DNA of 64,000 nt from Phaeobacter cretensis. Lineage in GTDB: Bacteria; Pseudomonadota; Alphaproteobacteria; Rhodobacterales; Rhodobacteraceae. Below, one piece after another: positions 8,286-17,487 of the stretch. How positions within the stretch are numbered: position 1 is the stretch's first letter; each line of letters begins with the position of its first letter. The stretch is taken from NCBI RefSeq assembly GCF_047372505.1, contig NZ_JBKBEU010000003.1, forward strand, positions 1 through 64,000, given 5' to 3'. The notes beneath the pieces were generated by a model. The model was not told the origin of the DNA. It made no database searches and saw only the letters and a list, made by a program, of their open reading frames with translations. The position numbers and the translations under genes were made by a program.

Positions 8286-10340
8286 TTAGTCTCGGTCGGG
8301 CAGAACAAAATCCACTGGAATATCAACTTGCCCAGCTCCCGTGCGGGTTACGGCGCCCTGACTGTTGGGGTCCTCACTCTCCGCCAATTGCCATAACCAT
8401 TTGCGATCAGTCTCTACCCCTTCTGAGGTTTTCTGAACCGCCAGCCGCGCTAACCTGGGTGCGGCAACACTGGTACCGCCCATGCGCGTCAGGCTGCCGC
8501 TGTTGGATCCCGCGCTCAATACGCCGGTCAAGACCGGACTGTTATCCGCAAGTGCCGCCGCATCCGGTCCCAGTCGATTGGCTTTTTTCTTTCCACGAGA
8601 AGGCGTAATCGGACCTGCGGCGGAATAGTCTGACAGCAAGCGGTTACTTTGGGTGAAGCCGGCAACCACCATAGGTGTTTTCCCGCAGGCATAACCGCTC
8701 AATGTGCCAGCACGGTGGATTGAGCTAGTTGTTCCCACCGGATCCACCGGTAGCGGCGCGCCAAGCGGGTTAAAATAGACATAGTCAGCGTTGTTAAAAT
8801 ACCCTTGTCGACCACCGGGCAGAAAGCCGGGCAAGGTTTCATCACGCTCAACCCAGATTTGAACACTGTCATCACTGCCCATATCGCAAGACGTAACATC
8901 GATCTGCCAGCGGCCTGCGCGCGCCAAGTCGATAGAAGATTGATGCGCAGTGGGATTGATACTGAAGGTCATCACCCCACGGAGCGTACGACCACCGTCG
9001 AAGCGATACGTCAGCCGCGCGACCTCTTGGCCATTTTCATCAATCAACCGCTGCCCGGTACTGCCGGAAACATATGCTGTCTTGCTCGTAGGGCCTGATG
9101 GAACCGTGACACGCACCCCCACAAACCGAGGCGGCGGGTTTGTCGCATGGTATGGAATCCACATCTGAAGATGACTCGATGTCCTGTCATCCGGCTGTGC
9201 AACAAAGTCCAATGTCCAAGACGGGCCCTTGGCTTTGCTCTTGGCATTCTGCTGGTTCAGGTCAGCATGAATGCGAGTAAGGTTACCATTACCAGCCGGC
9301 AGCACAATCTGGCGGGTTTGATCTGCATCGTGCTTTTTCGCACGTGGCCCAAAATACCGTTCGATCACGCGGTCAATATCGCTGGTTCCATCGTGAGGTC
9401 CGGCAAAATTCCCATAGCTGAAATTAAATATGACTGGCGGTTTACTCTTATCGGGCAATCGGAACCGAGCGGCCTGATCGCACAGACGTTTGAGCGCCAG
9501 TTTAAAGCTGGGCAGCGTATTTTGCCCGGTAGAGTCCTCAGTTACCCGAGGCGGCAAAAGCGCGCAGATAATTGGCCGGTTAATCGGGGCATCTCGCATC
9601 GAATGCCCCGCTGCCAATGCCATCACATGCGTGCCATGTGAACGACGCAGTGCAACTGGCGAAAATGCTTTACTTCCCGCATTTACCAAACCAACCGCCG
9701 CGTAAAATGCAGGCTCATCCAACAGACCGTTGGTTGTATATTCACGCAACAGTTCGTCAATCTGGGCTTTGCTATAGCTGCGCCCCGACGCGCTCCCCTG
9801 AGAGAGCTGTTCGGAAGATGTCGACAGGATTGTCGCAAACTCCACCCGCGACGACACAACGCTATCGCGAAACAGGTTATGCGCAAAGGCGATAGCATCG
9901 TCGATGACAGCCGTGATAACCGTCCCTTCAGGCACCTGAATGACCTTACGATGGGTATTGTCATCATGTGGATCGACGTCGGGCAGATCTGAGGCCGCAA
10001 CTGTGGTGCCCAGCGTCAGCCCGATCACCGAATAATCAGCGGAATGCCGGTTCAGCGCATTTAACAGCGGTTTGCGTGCAAAAATCGAAACGAACTGCGT
10101 ATCTTCGACGCGGTCACGATCATCGGCATCATAGTCAGCTGGGATGACCAAGTAATCCGGAAACCGGATCTGCACGCGTTCTTGAAACTCGCGGATACTG
10201 ATATCTTGCAACTCAACCAGGGCGGACCACCAGGGTTGGGACGCCTCTAATGTGGTGTGCACAAGCGGACGCGACAAGCGATAGTCAGCAATGTCAGATA
10301 GCAAATCCCGCGGACGAAATGTTTCCCAATGCAATGGCAT
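8286..10340 (-). CDS. Subtilisin-like serine protease (S8) without signal peptide
   Basis: A 684-residue protein with the S8 catalytic triad: Asp147 or Asp148 in VITAVIDDAIAFAH, His235 in SHGTHVMALAAG and Ser624 in GGTSVAAPRLAR, plus an oxyanion Asn in LPAGNGN. The first 135 residues are an unrecognised N-terminal region, and there is an insert between the His and Ser motifs, so it is larger than typical subtilisins. No Sec or Tat signal is visible, suggesting a cytoplasmic enzyme or an unusual export route. The gene ends at the terminator shared with the small-protein genes, and the haloperoxidase gene lies 33 bp upstream, so the two are probably co-transcribed. The substrate is unknown; the neighbouring uncharacterised proteins are possible targets. 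Confidence 0.85.
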   Translation of the reverse strand: MPLHWETFRPRDLLSDIADYRLSRPLVHTTLEASQPWWSALVELQDISIREFQERVQIRFPDYLVIPADYDADDRDRVEDTQFVSIFARKPLLNALNRHSADYSVIGLTLGTTVAASDLPDVDPHDDNTHRKVIQVPEGTVITAVIDDAIAFAHNLFRDSVVSSRVEFATILSTSSEQLSQGSASGRSYSKAQIDELLREYTTNGLLDEPAFYAAVGLVNAGSKAFSPVALRRSHGTHVMALAAGHSMRDAPINRPIICALLPPRVTEDSTGQNTLPSFKLALKRLCDQAARFRLPDKSKPPVIFNFSYGNFAGPHDGTSDIDRVIERYFGPRAKKHDADQTRQIVLPAGNGNLTRIHADLNQQNAKSKAKGPSWTLDFVAQPDDRTSSHLQMWIPYHATNPPPRFVGVRVTVPSGPTSKTAYVSGSTGQRLIDENGQEVARLTYRFDGGRTLRGVMTFSINPTAHQSSIDLARAGRWQIDVTSCDMGSDDSVQIWVERDETLPGFLPGGRQGYFNNADYVYFNPLGAPLPVDPVGTTSSIHRAGTLSGYACGKTPMVVAGFTQSNRLLSDYSAAGPITPSRGKKKANRLGPDAAALADNSPVLTGVLSAGSNSGSLTRMGGTSVAAPRLARLAVQKTSEGVETDRKWLWQLAESEDPNSQGAVTRTGAGQVDIPVDFVLPDRD

Positions 10341-10373
10341 GGTTATCGCTCCTATTCATACAAAGAATTGGAA

Positions 10374-11543
10374 TTATAAGGAAAAATCATGCCACTCGGC
10401 CTGCGCCTTGGTCCAAAGCCATGTCAGAACCGGAGAACACATGCCGGGAGACGTCGCGTGGCGCTCACTGGTAGCCCAGGGGCTGCGTTTCTTGCCGGCC
10501 TTTTTCGTCTGACGATCTTCGCGTGCGACATACAGCGCATGCCAGTCGAAGTCCTCCGCAGCATTGAATGCCGGCCCATTGAAACAGGCACTTGTCAGCT
10601 CATTCGTGTCCGGATCACATATCGCATGCACGTAGTCCGCCAGAGTAAGGCCCAGAACAGCCCCGGCCGCGCTATCAACTGGAAAGTGAACGCCAGCAAC
10701 AGTCCGGTTGGTGGCAATCCGCGACGCCAAACGCATGAACATTTCACCCCAAACACCATCCTCGCGATACTGCTCCGAGTTGGAGGCCCGCAGCAATTTC
10801 CACAGCAGTCGCGCTGTAATGAAGGCTTCGGTGGCATGGCCACTCGGCAAAGAGCCATGAGTGGGCGTTGGGATTAGTGGTTGAACCTGTGGCGAGAACT
10901 CCATTGGGCGTTTGGCAGAAATACTGTATTTCAACCGCATGCCACAATAATTTGTAAACCCAAGCGCGGCCGACATCAATTCCAGCGTAAAGGGGGTTCT
11001 TGCAGGATCCATAAAGGCAATCGACGCCAGAAAGGGCGTGATGGCGCTGGTCTGGGAAAGGATTTCCGCAGCCCGATCGCTGCGCAGGTCAGCATAGGCA
11101 GTGAGATAGGCCATCTGCTCCTTGAACTGATCTATCGTCGGGGCTGTGATCTTGACAAGGGGGCTATCTGGCAGAGGCTGGCTACCGGCTGGTGGAATAT
11201 CGCGCCTCCAAAGACTGGCAATTGGCGTCTCGTCGGTGGCATCCGAAAAGGCAACCCGCGATCCCATTTCAGACAGATATAGGCTGGCCCGGACATCTGC
11301 CGACAGCCGCGCCAGGTTTCGCGGATCATGAGGGCTACCCGGAGTGATGCTGGGGTTCAGATCTAAGGGCGCACCAACAATACCATCGCGCGTCGTCAGT
11401 AAAGCCTCAGCCGCCACGGTGTTCCCGGCGGTTCCAAAACTATTGAAGCTGTTGAAACTATTAAAGCTGTTAAAGCTGTTAAAGCTGTTCTCGGGAGAAC
11501 CTTTGGCATTGTAGGGCAATTCGACATTCCTTTGATAAATCAT
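10374..11543 (-). CDS. Vanadium-dependent haloperoxidase / PAP2-type protein with NSF repeats
   Basis: A 389-residue protein with all three vanadate/phosphate-binding motifs: K205-x6-R212-P213 (KYSISAKRP), PSGH at 233-236, and R280-x5-H286-x3-D290 (RTVAGVHFPVD). This fold is shared by vanadium haloperoxidases, which oxidise halides with hydrogen peroxide, and by class A acid phosphatases. The soluble, helix-rich N-terminal half and length favour the haloperoxidase side. Six perfect Asn-Ser-Phe tripeptides occupy residues 19-36. No signal peptide is seen. The gene is probably co-transcribed with the downstream protease. Halide preference cannot be read from the sequence. Confidence 0.8.
   Translation of the reverse strand: MIYQRNVELPYNAKGSPENSFNSFNSFNSFNSFNSFGTAGNTVAAEALLTTRDGIVGAPLDLNPSITPGSPHDPRNLARLSADVRASLYLSEMGSRVAFSDATDETPIASLWRRDIPPAGSQPLPDSPLVKITAPTIDQFKEQMAYLTAYADLRSDRAAEILSQTSAITPFLASIAFMDPARTPFTLELMSAALGFTNYCGMRLKYSISAKRPMEFSPQVQPLIPTPTHGSLPSGHATEAFITARLLWKLLRASNSEQYREDGVWGEMFMRLASRIATNRTVAGVHFPVDSAAGAVLGLTLADYVHAICDPDTNELTSACFNGPAFNAAEDFDWHALYVAREDRQTKKAGKKRSPWATSERHATSPGMCSPVLTWLWTKAQAEWHDFSL
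11436..11489 (-). repeat. Six tandem 9-bp units encoding Asn-Ser-Phe
   Basis: Six consecutive 9-bp units, variants of AACAGCTTT on the minus strand, encode NSF x6 in the N-terminal tail of the haloperoxidase-like protein. Four units are nearly identical in DNA; two carry synonymous third-base changes. Copy-number change would keep the reading frame and vary tail length. Confidence 0.85.
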
Positions 11544-11883
11544 AGGGTAGTAGCGATCAGCACCCAGTCACGATGAAACAAGATGATGACTCGCGGCCGT
11601 AAGCTATTTTGGGGATAACGCTGGATTGCCGGATCACGCCGAAAAAGACGCCATTCTATTGACGTTGCCGATCATACCGTTCTCACAGTGGTCCGCATTC
11701 ATCACCCCCTCGCTGCGCATAAACCTACCAGAAATCACCCCTGTCGGTCGGTGCATCCCCAGTGCAAAAGGCGCAGCGAATGCCACCTTAAGGCGTTTTG
11801 AAATTAATGAAACAAAATAAAGTTGCACGACTTATCATCGCGCTATGATCCTGCCAGAATCGTGGATCATCGGACAATGGCGC
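11544..11883. other. Intergenic region, promoter side of protease/haloperoxidase genes
   Basis: These 340 bp separate the haloperoxidase start from the end of the CadC-type regulator. Overlapping short open frames on both strands (11626-11828) have no recognisable product or ribosome site. It presumably holds the promoter of the haloperoxidase-protease unit; no clear promoter motif was identified. Confidence 0.4.
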
Positions 11884-13947
11884 CTAGGTTTCGGGAATCC
11901 CGAGATCCTTCAGCGTTTCCGCAAAACGAAGACCAACCTGATAAGAAGAACTGGGAGACCGGGCCTGCCATCCGTCAACGGTCAGATTGGGCTGCACTCT
12001 CAACAATTCCCGTGTAGTTTTGCGCGCATCACTTTCACGACCCAGGCGCAATTCTGCAACAGCTTTAATCCGCAAAGTAGAGGCATGAGACCGGTTCAGC
12101 CGAAGCGAGGCATCAGCCAGCTCGATGGTGCGGGGTAAGTTGTCAGCTGCAAGGCTTGCTCCAGCAGAAAGCGCTAGAAACATGAATCGATGCGGGTCTA
12201 GTGGGGCAAGGTGCATCGCCAGTTCGGTGTCGCTGACCGCCAGATCTCCCTTTCCCTGAAATGCATAAAGTGTACCGCGCAACAAGCGCCCGTTTGCATC
12301 ATTCGGATTGACGTCGAGTGCTGTATCGTAGCGATCTTGAGCAAGTTCTAAATCACGAAAAAGATTAACTAAAACAGCGCCTTCGCTAATCAAACCCAAT
12401 GCGCATTCAGGATCAATTTCGAGCGCGCGCGATGTATATTCTAGCGCGCGTCGGCCATCATTTTCAGGTGTCGCCGTCCACCCTTGTTGCACCTGCAAAA
12501 CATACCAGCGGGCCACCCAGGACAAAACCAATGGATGGTCCGGCGTGCGATCCATCAGCTCATCCAACATGACCCGCGCCGCTTGAAAATCAGACTTGGA
12601 CAGCCGGTGCATAAGGGCAACCGCGCCCAGCAAAAGGGTCGAATTCTTCAACGAAGTGATTGGTTGTAGTCGTGACTTTCGCACTTCATTGAGGCTGATT
12701 GCTTTCCGGATACTCATCACGATCTCGTCGATGACACCGAGATTATTGATCCAACTTTCCAACGGCTTCAAAATCCGCTCTGACCATAGGACTTTGCCGG
12801 ATGATACATCAGTTAATTCAAGCGTTACGATCACTCGTGAGCCGTCATCATCGCAGACCCCGGATATCAGAAATTCTGCGTTGAATGTCTTTTTACAAAG
12901 CTCCAACGTCATGTTCTCGGTCCGAAAGCCAACGGTTGAGAGACGCGAAATAACGTTTAGATCAGTCGATCTGGATAGCACGGATATGATATCGTCGACC
13001 ATTACATTCGCCAAAACCGAGTCATTGGCGCTGCGATTGCGTGTTGTAAACGGCAGGATGGCCACCGTTGGTAAGACATCGTCCAGACTAGTGCGCGCGA
13101 TGGGATAATATGTCGATCCGTACTGGTGCACACGATACAAGCGTATGCCGTTGACCTCCGCCAGTTGATGCTGATCGCCCAGATCCTCAAACTCGCATTC
13201 TAAGCTGAAGTGAAGCTGGTCCCTGACCTCAACAGTGGCGTATTCCCATCCCGCATTCGACTCTCGCAGTAATTTTGACAGGGCCGCTATTCGGCTTCTT
13301 TCATGAGTATCAAAGGCCGCACGAAGAACACCCATTCCCAACGCACCTGCACTTCTGACCAAGGCCCGGCCGCATCGAACAGCTTCAATTGGGTTTGCAA
13401 AAGTCAGGGTTGCGCTGTCACCATCAATAGCCTTTGCCCCGGTAGGCCTGTGCAGCTGTACCACCGATTGTATCGCATCATGCAGCGAGGTTTTATCAGG
13501 TCCTCCCTCAGGGCGGCATATGATCAGCACGGTTCGTTGGCTCGACGCTTCCCAATCTATTAGGTCAGCGTTGATATGATGAGGCAGGGTTTTCTGTACG
13601 GTCTTGGCCAATACAATGGGTCGACTGTCTAGCAGGTACCCCTGTTTTGGAATGGTCCGAAGCAGCTTGCGGTCACTATCCCCCAGCGATTTGCGAATTT
13701 CCGAAATGCATTGTGTAAGACTGTCATCCGTCACACTTGTGTTCGGCCAGACGGCGGCAAACAGTTCGGCTTTGGTAATTACTTTACCGGATTGTTTGGC
13801 CAATACCGCCAAGACCTGTCCAGACTGAGGCCGCAGCGATACCGTGTTGCCAGACGGATCTACGAGTTCATTGGATACCGGATCGTAGAAATGGGACCCA
13901 ATCTGAAGTTGGTCCCTGGCATCGGTGGGCTGTTCGGTATCAGTCAT
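11884..13947 (-). CDS. CadC-type regulator: winged helix, cyclase-like, TolB-like and TPR regions
   Basis: A 687-residue multidomain regulator. Residues about 15-110 are an OmpR/CadC-type winged helix (VSLRPQSGQVLAVLAKQSGKVITKAELFAAVWPNTSVTDDSL, quoted in part; ending KLLRTIPKQGYLL). Residues about 135-280 resemble the nucleotide-cyclase fold without visible catalytic residues. Residues about 290-420 match the TolB/FlgO-like domain often paired with such winged helices (VAILPFTTRN, FLISGVCDDDGSRVIVTLEL, GKVLWSERI). From about 450 onward there are TPR-like repeats (ALEYTSRALEIDPECALG, YDTALDVNPNDANGR). No transmembrane segment is seen, unlike CadC. It lies upstream of the haloperoxidase/protease pair on the same strand and is the obvious candidate regulator. 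The 440 bp to its right (13948-14387) hold no gene. Confidence 0.8.
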   Translation of the reverse strand: MTDTEQPTDARDQLQIGSHFYDPVSNELVDPSGNTVSLRPQSGQVLAVLAKQSGKVITKAELFAAVWPNTSVTDDSLTQCISEIRKSLGDSDRKLLRTIPKQGYLLDSRPIVLAKTVQKTLPHHINADLIDWEASSQRTVLIICRPEGGPDKTSLHDAIQSVVQLHRPTGAKAIDGDSATLTFANPIEAVRCGRALVRSAGALGMGVLRAAFDTHERSRIAALSKLLRESNAGWEYATVEVRDQLHFSLECEFEDLGDQHQLAEVNGIRLYRVHQYGSTYYPIARTSLDDVLPTVAILPFTTRNRSANDSVLANVMVDDIISVLSRSTDLNVISRLSTVGFRTENMTLELCKKTFNAEFLISGVCDDDGSRVIVTLELTDVSSGKVLWSERILKPLESWINNLGVIDEIVMSIRKAISLNEVRKSRLQPITSLKNSTLLLGAVALMHRLSKSDFQAARVMLDELMDRTPDHPLVLSWVARWYVLQVQQGWTATPENDGRRALEYTSRALEIDPECALGLISEGAVLVNLFRDLELAQDRYDTALDVNPNDANGRLLRGTLYAFQGKGDLAVSDTELAMHLAPLDPHRFMFLALSAGASLAADNLPRTIELADASLRLNRSHASTLRIKAVAELRLGRESDARKTTRELLRVQPNLTVDGWQARSPSSSYQVGLRFAETLKDLGIPET

Positions 13948-14342
13948 GAAGCCTAAGCCACCTATGTATTAGATAATCTGACATCCACGGTATTCGATAT
14001 TCTGGCGCCTATGCACACCGCCAAGTGCTTAGGTTTTGAAACGCAACCTGATGATACAAAGCTGTCTATCAGTGTAAGTACTTAAACATATCTGATGTGG
14101 GTGCCACACACCAAAGATTTACCCGCTGTTATGTCCGATTCCGTCGAAGTTATATGCGGCCGTCGGTCACAGTGGAACTGTTCTGAATCCTGCAGACGCC
14201 GCGAGGTTGCGGATACCCCAAGCGCAGTTGCACCCATGGCCGAGCATCAAAGTTGGTAAGGGTATACATAAGGGAATGCTGTGGAGGGTCCGAAAAGACA
14301 ACAGCAATCGATTGCCGATTCTGCAATTCATAGGTTGTCGCT

Positions 14343-14357
14343 TGTTACATTATAAAA
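14343..14357 (+). promoter_or_regulatory. Zur box upstream of zur
   Basis: TGTTACATTATAAAA matches the alphaproteobacterial Zur consensus TGTTATAWTATAACA at 13 of 15 positions and lies 30 bp before the zur start. It implies zinc-dependent repression of zur and, by co-transcription, of the downstream transporter genes. Confidence 0.7.
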
Positions 14358-14387
14358 TAATAATTTTCCAAGAGAAGGAAAGCTGAC

Positions 14388-14774
14388 ATGAGAAAGCGCG
14401 CCGCGGCCCGACAGACGGATGTTCTGACTGTTTTGAAAGCATGTGATAGACCCATGACAGCGTACCAGATTCTCGAACAATTGCAGATTGGGGAGCCAAC
14501 TATTGCCCCTCCTACAGTATATCGCACGCTTTCAGCACTAACCGAACAGGGGCGTGCCCATCGCCTGGAATCCATCAACGCCTTTGTCCCGTGTCGCTGT
14601 GACCATGTCGAAAGCGTTCCTGTTTTGGCTATCTGCGAAAGCTGCGGATCAGTCGAAGAACACGACGGTAGTGATCTGCTACCGAAACTCACTGCACTGA
14701 CCGATAAAAAGGCCTTTCATTCAGTGCGGCACATAGTTGAAATCCACGGGCTATGTGGCACCTGTGCGGCCTGA
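14388..14774 (+). CDS. zur: Zur, zinc uptake regulator (Fur family)
   Basis: A 128-residue Fur-family repressor. The winged-helix half contains MTAYQILEQL and APPTVYRTLSALTEQGRAHRLES, the DNA-recognition region. The C-terminal half has the regulatory histidine-rich metal site and the structural zinc site made by CESCG and CGTC at the very end, both typical of Zur. Length and motifs fit Zur rather than Fur, as do the downstream His-rich protein and transporter. The start follows AGAAGGAAAGC. It is likely autoregulated through the Zur box just upstream. Confidence 0.85.
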   Translation: MRKRAAARQTDVLTVLKACDRPMTAYQILEQLQIGEPTIAPPTVYRTLSALTEQGRAHRLESINAFVPCRCDHVESVPVLAICESCGSVEEHDGSDLLPKLTALTDKKAFHSVRHIVEIHGLCGTCAA

Positions 14775-14802
14775 TCTTTTTTGAACCATATTGGATCTTA
14801 TC

Positions 14803-15516
14803 ATGAAACGAGCACTCTCCCTTCTGGCGATTACCGCAGCTTTCCCCGCCTTTGCGGAAGATACGCGCCAGTTGGACGCCCATGAGCACGGCGTTGGAAC
14901 ACTGAATATCGCGATAGAAAAGACAATTGTTTCGATGGCCTTCAAGGCTCCAGGAGCGGATATCGTTGGGTTCGAATATGCCGCCAAAAGCGACGCTGAT
15001 ATTGCCGCGATTGATGCGGCTATCGCCAAACTTGGCGCGCCGCTTGATCTGTTCGTGATGCCAAGTGCAGCCGCCTGTAGCGTAGTTGAGGCAGCAGCCG
15101 AACTCGAAACCGAAGACGGCCACGAAGAGCATGGTGATGATCACCATGATGAACACGCTCACGATGACCATGGGGACGAGCACCACGATGAGCATGCTCA
15201 TGACGAACACGGTGACGAACATGACCACGACGAACATGAAAATCACGCCGAAGAAGGGCATGGCGAAGAGAAGCATGACGATCATGGGCACGATGACCGC
15301 GGACATGAGGATCATGCAGAAGACGCAGGTCATGCCGAATTCCATGCCGAATACACACTAAACTGCTCCAGCCCTGATGCGCTAGGTGAGATCACTTTTG
15401 CCTATTTTGAAACCTTCCCGAATGCCAAGGAAGTTGAGGTTCAGCTGATTAACGAAGCCGGTGCAACCGCATACGAAGTAGAACGCGACCAACCTGTCTT
15501 AGCTCTGGGGCGGTGA
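14803..15516 (+). CDS. His/Asp-rich periplasmic zinc-binding protein (DUF2796, ZrgA-like)
   Basis: A 237-residue protein with a signal peptide (MKRALSLLAITAAFPAFA) and the DUF2796 opening motif QLDAHEHGVGTLNIAI. Residues about 105-180 are a long His-Asp-Glu-Gly-rich tract (repeats such as HDEHAHDEHGDEH) that should bind many zinc ions. After it comes the conserved C-terminal region (AEYTLNCSSPDALGEITFAYF). Two cysteines, in AACSV and LNCSS, probably form a disulfide. DUF2796 proteins are Zur-regulated zinc-binding proteins in other bacteria (ZrgA of Vibrio). The gene is followed after 6 bp by the ABC transporter, so the whole set looks like a zinc-uptake operon. Confidence 0.85.
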   Translation: MKRALSLLAITAAFPAFAEDTRQLDAHEHGVGTLNIAIEKTIVSMAFKAPGADIVGFEYAAKSDADIAAIDAAIAKLGAPLDLFVMPSAAACSVVEAAAELETEDGHEEHGDDHHDEHAHDDHGDEHHDEHAHDEHGDEHDHDEHENHAEEGHGEEKHDDHGHDDRGHEDHAEDAGHAEFHAEYTLNCSSPDALGEITFAYFETFPNAKEVEVQLINEAGATAYEVERDQPVLALGR

Positions 15517-15522
15517 ATATAA

Positions 15523-16218
15523 GTGGCTGACAAAACACTTGAAATTACCGACCTGGCCTATCGTTGGCCAGGTCGGGCCGGGTTCTCCCTAGCTATTCCT
15601 CACCTGTCTGTTGCGACGGGCGAGACTGTACTGCTACTGGGCGAAAGCGGGTCAGGTAAATCCACGTTTTTATCTCTCATCTGCGGGACCATCCTGCCGG
15701 ATCAGGGCACAATTGACATCGCGGGCGCGGATATCACCCAATTGGCAGGCGGAACGCGTGACACGTTCAGAGCGGAACAGATTGGCGTTATTTTTCAGCA
15801 ATTTAATCTTCTGCCATTCGGATCTGTGGCAGACAACATCCTGCTCCCGCTCCGTTTCGCACCATCGCGGCGCAAACGAGTAGATGATCCCGTAGCAGAA
15901 GTATCGCGATTATGTTCTGCCCTAGGCCTGCCCACCGACGCAGCCAGTGCAAAATCCAAAACTCTAAGTGTTGGCCAACAACAACGTGTCGCTGTGGCAC
16001 GTGCGCTTATCGGCCAACCACCCCTAATCATCGCGGATGAGCCAACCTCGGCTCTTGATAGCAACGCTCAAAAGGGCTTTCTCGACTTACTGTTCCAACA
16101 AACAGCCACTCATGGATCTTCGCTCTTGATGGTCAGCCATGATGCACGCCTTGGCGAACGCTTCGATCGCGTGATCCGCATGGAAGACATCGCTCAAATC
16201 GAAAGGGCGGTGGCATGA
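15523..16218 (+). CDS. ABC transporter ATP-binding protein (LolD/MacB type)
   Basis: A 231-residue ATPase with Walker A GESGSGKS, Q-loop FQQFNLLP, signature LSVGQQQRVAVARAL and Walker B LIIADEPTSALD followed by the H-loop SHDARL. It belongs to the LolD/MacB group that works with FtsX-like permeases. It starts at GTG 15523, a better-supported start than any internal ATG. Its stop overlaps the permease start (ATGA). With the His-rich protein upstream it probably powers a zinc-responsive envelope system; whether this moves zinc itself or a lipoprotein or ligand is not clear from the fold. Confidence 0.9.
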   Translation: MADKTLEITDLAYRWPGRAGFSLAIPHLSVATGETVLLLGESGSGKSTFLSLICGTILPDQGTIDIAGADITQLAGGTRDTFRAEQIGVIFQQFNLLPFGSVADNILLPLRFAPSRRKRVDDPVAEVSRLCSALGLPTDAASAKSKTLSVGQQQRVAVARALIGQPPLIIADEPTSALDSNAQKGFLDLLFQQTATHGSSLLMVSHDARLGERFDRVIRMEDIAQIERAVA

Positions 16219-17465
16219 TTTTGCGCCTTGCGATTGCTTCGCTTTTGGCACGTGCCTTGACGGTCGGCATGACCATCCTTGCTATTGCTTTGTCCGTCGC
16301 ACTTTTCCTGGGCGTCGAAAAAGTGCGAACCGGAGCGAAGGCGAGTTTCGCTGACACTATTTCCGGCACCAGTTTAATCGTCGGGGCCCGGTCCGGTTCT
16401 GTCCAATTGTTGCTCTATTCGGTTTTCCGCATCGGCAATGCGACCAACAACGTCACTTGGGAAAGCTATCAAGACATTGCGGCGCGATCTGATGTCGATT
16501 GGATCGTACCGATCTCTCTCGGCGACAGCCACCGTCAGTTTCGTGTGATGGGCACGACCCAAGACTTCTTTGAACACTACAAATACCGGCGCGGCAGATC
16601 ATTGGCCCTGTCTGACGGCGTCGTCATGGATGACCTGTTCGATACGGTCATTGGCGCCGATGTCGCTGCTATGCTTGAGTATGATGTTGGCGATCCAATC
16701 ATCGTGGCGCACGGGCTGTCATCCTTTACCGAACACAAGGATCAACCGTTTCGCGTATCTGGCATATTGGAGAAGACCGGGACACCGGTCGACCGCACCG
16801 TCATTGTCAGCATGGAGGCGATAGAGGCCATCCACATAGATTGGCAAAGCGGCGCAAAGATCCCCGGCCAATCGACCCCCGCAGATGTGATCCGCCAAAT
16901 GGAGCTCACCCCAAAAGCGATCACTGCCGCACTCGTTGGTGTCAAAAGCCCGCTACAAACGTTTGCCCTGCAGCGTGCAATCAATGAATACAGACAAGAG
17001 CCATTGCTCGCGATCCTGCCCGGAGTGGCGCTGCAAGAGTTATGGGGCATCGTTGGCATCGCAGAAACGGCCTTGCTTGCGGTGTCGGCGATGGTGGTTG
17101 TCACTGCTTTGATTGGTATGATGGCCACAGTCTTTTCTAGCCTCAATGAACGTCGCCGCGAAATGGCGATCTTTCGGGCGATGGGCGCGCGGCCTCGCAC
17201 CATTCTCGGCTTGCTCGTGCTGGAGGCCATGGTGATGGCAGCAGTTGGAGCTATGCTCGGGCTCGGGCTCCTGTATATTGGGCTAGCCGTTGCTCAGCCT
17301 ATTCTCGATAGCGCTCTTGGCCTATGGCTCCCGATCGGAGCGCCAACGCTGCGCGAAGGCGCGGTTTTGCTCACGGTAATCTGTGCTGGCACAATTGTGA
17401 GCCTCGTACCTGCGATAAGAGCTTACAGAATGTCTGTTGCCGATGGTATGATGGTGAATACCTGA
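16215..17465 (+). CDS. ABC transporter permease (FtsX/MacB type)
   Basis: A 416-residue permease with one transmembrane helix at the N-terminus (residues about 8-35), a large periplasmic MacB-like domain (about 40-270) and three transmembrane helices in the C-terminal FtsX domain (starting VGIAETALLAVSAMVVVTAL). The motif ERRREMAIFRAMGARP is the FtsX coupling region. Translationally coupled to the ATPase gene. MacB-type exporters work by mechanotransmission on periplasmic substrates, which fits action on the His-rich periplasmic protein or metal-loaded partners. Confidence 0.88.
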   Translation: MILRLAIASLLARALTVGMTILAIALSVALFLGVEKVRTGAKASFADTISGTSLIVGARSGSVQLLLYSVFRIGNATNNVTWESYQDIAARSDVDWIVPISLGDSHRQFRVMGTTQDFFEHYKYRRGRSLALSDGVVMDDLFDTVIGADVAAMLEYDVGDPIIVAHGLSSFTEHKDQPFRVSGILEKTGTPVDRTVIVSMEAIEAIHIDWQSGAKIPGQSTPADVIRQMELTPKAITAALVGVKSPLQTFALQRAINEYRQEPLLAILPGVALQELWGIVGIAETALLAVSAMVVVTALIGMMATVFSSLNERRREMAIFRAMGARPRTILGLLVLEAMVMAAVGAMLGLGLLYIGLAVAQPILDSALGLWLPIGAPTLREGAVLLTVICAGTIVSLVPAIRAYRMSVADGMMVNT

Positions 17466-17487
17466 TGCTAGGAGTGAGGTAGACGCT

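Noticed and set aside
11436..11489. NSF repeat as a phase-variation switch
   Set aside because: The unit is 9 bp, so gain or loss of units cannot shift the frame; only length variation is possible.
11626..11828. Two overlapping 64-codon frames on opposite strands
   Set aside because: No ribosome sites, no family resemblance; likely chance frames in an intergenic region.
14689..15361. Long Met/Val-rich and Arg/His-rich open frames opposite or shifted to the His-rich zinc protein
   Set aside because: They are frame shadows of the repetitive GAT/CAC codons; the forward frame has a signal peptide, DUF2796 motifs and operon spacing.
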